This document shows, piece after piece, positions 62,895-64,000 of a stretch of DNA of 64,000 nucleotides (its first letter is position 1; each line of letters starts with the position of its first letter). This stretch comes from Liquorilactobacillus aquaticus DSM 21051 (GTDB lineage: Bacteria; Bacillota; Bacilli; Lactobacillales; Lactobacillaceae), in NCBI RefSeq assembly GCF_001436755.1, contig NZ_AYZD01000033.1, positions 1,044-65,043 of the forward strand, given 5' to 3'. Position numbers and translations under genes: made by a program. The notes under the pieces are model-generated. The model made no database searches and was not told the DNA's origin. It saw only the letters and a list, made by a program, of their open reading frames with translations.

Positions 62895-64000
62895 ATGGTT
62901 AATAAATCTGCACAGTTTAAGAACATGATCAAGCACATTGATCAGGTTCCTGAAAATGTAATCAAGGAAGAAGAAAGACTAACGGCGGCTAGTCCATTTC
63001 GACAAAAGTTTCATATTGAAGCAAAGTCCGGTTTTTTGAATGATCCAAATGGCTTCAGCTTTTTCAATGGAAAATATCATTTATTTTATCAGTGGACACC
63101 CCTAGCTTTTAAAAAGGATCCATCAATTTGGCATCATGGATGGTACCATTTGGCTTCATCTGACTTGGTAAATTGGGAAGATCTAGGTCCTGCTATTGAA
63201 AGTGATAGTCCTTTAGATAAACACGGCACTTATTCTGGAAGTGCGATGACAGTTAATGATAAATTATTCTGCATTTATACTGGTAATACGTGGACTAATA
63301 CTCAAACTGATGATTGGAGACGCTTGCCATACCAAGTTGGGGCGTGGATGGATAAAAAAAATCGATTTGAAAAGATTGATAAGCCATTAATTACAGATAG
63401 TTTTTCAGATTGTACAGGTCACTTTCGAGATCCTAAGATTTGGATGCACGATAATAATTATTATGCAGTCTTAGGGGCCCAAAGAAGAAATCTTACGGGG
63501 ACAGCTAAAATCATTAAATCCGTAGGTAGCGATCTAACGCAGTGGCAAAAATATGGGGAGTTAAAAACGGATGAAAAACATTTAGGATATATGTGGGAAT
63601 GTCCTGACTACTTTGAAGTGGATGGACAAGGAGTGTTGCTTTTCAGTCCTCAAGGGTTACCAGCTAAAGGCGATCATTATAGGAACATCTATCAGACAGG
63701 TTACTTTATTGGGGAGCCATTAAACTATGACACACTTGAATTCAAACATGAAAAGTTTAAGGAACTAGATGCTGGTTTTGATTTTTATGCCACACAGACT
63801 ATGGAAGCACCGGATGGACGCCGAATAATGCTCGCTTGGTTTGGAATTTCTGAAATTGACTACCCCACAACGAAGTATCATTATTCTGGTTGTTTGACAA
63901 TTCCACGAGAATTGATCATCAAAGACAAAAAGTTATTACAACGCCCAATTAGAGAGTTAAAAAGCCTGCGAAAAAAGGAAACTCAAATAAATTTGCTTAT
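62895..64000 (+). CDS. GH32 sucrose-6-phosphate hydrolase / beta-fructosidase (cut by right edge)
   Basis: The first 368 codons lie in the window and the frame is open at the edge. GH32 catalytic motifs are complete: nucleophile Asp50 in FLNDPNG, Asp179 in FRDP and acid/base Glu235 in WECPD. There is no signal peptide, so it is cytoplasmic and should hydrolyse sucrose-6-phosphate delivered by the adjacent EIIBC to glucose-6-phosphate and fructose. The ATG at 62895 follows GTGGAGGACAAG. The first ~30 residues (KNMIKHIDQVPENVIKEEE) are a helical lead typical of ScrB-like enzymes. Confidence 0.92.
   Translation, partial: MVNKSAQFKNMIKHIDQVPENVIKEEERLTAASPFRQKFHIEAKSGFLNDPNGFSFFNGKYHLFYQWTPLAFKKDPSIWHHGWYHLASSDLVNWEDLGPAIESDSPLDKHGTYSGSAMTVNDKLFCIYTGNTWTNTQTDDWRRLPYQVGAWMDKKNRFEKIDKPLITDSFSDCTGHFRDPKIWMHDNNYYAVLGAQRRNLTGTAKIIKSVGSDLTQWQKYGELKTDEKHLGYMWECPDYFEVDGQGVLLFSPQGLPAKGDHYRNIYQTGYFIGEPLNYDTLEFKHEKFKELDAGFDFYATQTMEAPDGRRIMLAWFGISEIDYPTTKYHYSGCLTIPRELIIKDKKLLQRPIRELKSLRKKETQINLL

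Overview
The window is AT-rich, low-GC Gram-positive DNA and most likely comes from a member of the Lactobacillaceae. The clues are LPQTG sortase anchors, a KxYKxGKxW-type signal peptide, T-box control, PTS sugar uptake, frequent TTG/GTG starts behind strong Shine-Dalgarno sites, and an XrtG-type exosortase locus. The genus cannot be fixed from sequence reading alone. No rRNA, tRNA, CRISPR array or complete insertion sequence was seen.

Layout. (1) 1-1051: the C-terminal end of a serine-rich repeat protein (SRRP-1), cut by the left edge. (2) 1437-12418: a first accessory Sec/glycosylation operon, secA2-secY2-asp1-asp2-asp3-gtfA-short gtfB-Asp4-like protein-HTH regulator. (3) 13029-15354: a zinc-ribbon membrane protein and a TcaA-like protein. 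(4) 15850-21036: a GltS-like transporter divergent from two paralogous amidohydrolases and an M20 peptidase. (5) 21688-26278: a T-box-controlled amino-acid ABC transporter, followed by a UroD/methyltransferase-like gene broken by an in-frame stop codon. (6) 26715-28112: a second TcaA-like paralogue. (7) 28431-34785: a PRD activator, a fructose-type PTS (EIIA, EIIB, EIIC) and a GH38 alpha-mannosidase. (8) 35073-36267: a cupin, a bacteriocin-immunity-like gene and an orphan promoter/terminator unit that may be a small RNA. (9) 36511-48247: a second accessory Sec operon with a different gene order, gtf3-secY2-asp1-asp2-asp3-secA2-gtfA-gtfB-Asp4-like protein. (10) 48492-52700: a complete 1402-residue SRRP-2. 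(11) 53350-58587: an XrtG exosortase operon with a Ser-rich, Firmicu-CTERM-like putative substrate, exosortase, GT2 glycosyltransferase, PTPS-like protein and GT-C-like membrane protein. (12) 59100-64000: a sucrose/fructoside-use cluster of MFS permease, AraC regulator, PTS EIIBC and GH32 hydrolase cut by the right edge.

How it fits together. Much of the window serves the cell surface. Two separate SecA2/SecY2 systems each lie beside their own serine-rich adhesin. Each should glycosylate (GtfA/GtfB, with Gtf3 in system 2), possibly O-acetylate (Asp2), export and sortase-anchor its adhesin. Next to SRRP-2 lies a third, mechanistically different surface system (XrtG) whose putative substrate also has a long serine-rich linker. 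The different gene orders and sequence divergence suggest that the two accessory Sec clusters were acquired separately rather than by recent tandem duplication. The XrtG locus is the least understood system here and the best candidate for undescribed biology. The remaining genes cover amino-acid and peptide uptake and turnover, and carbohydrate uptake and hydrolysis.
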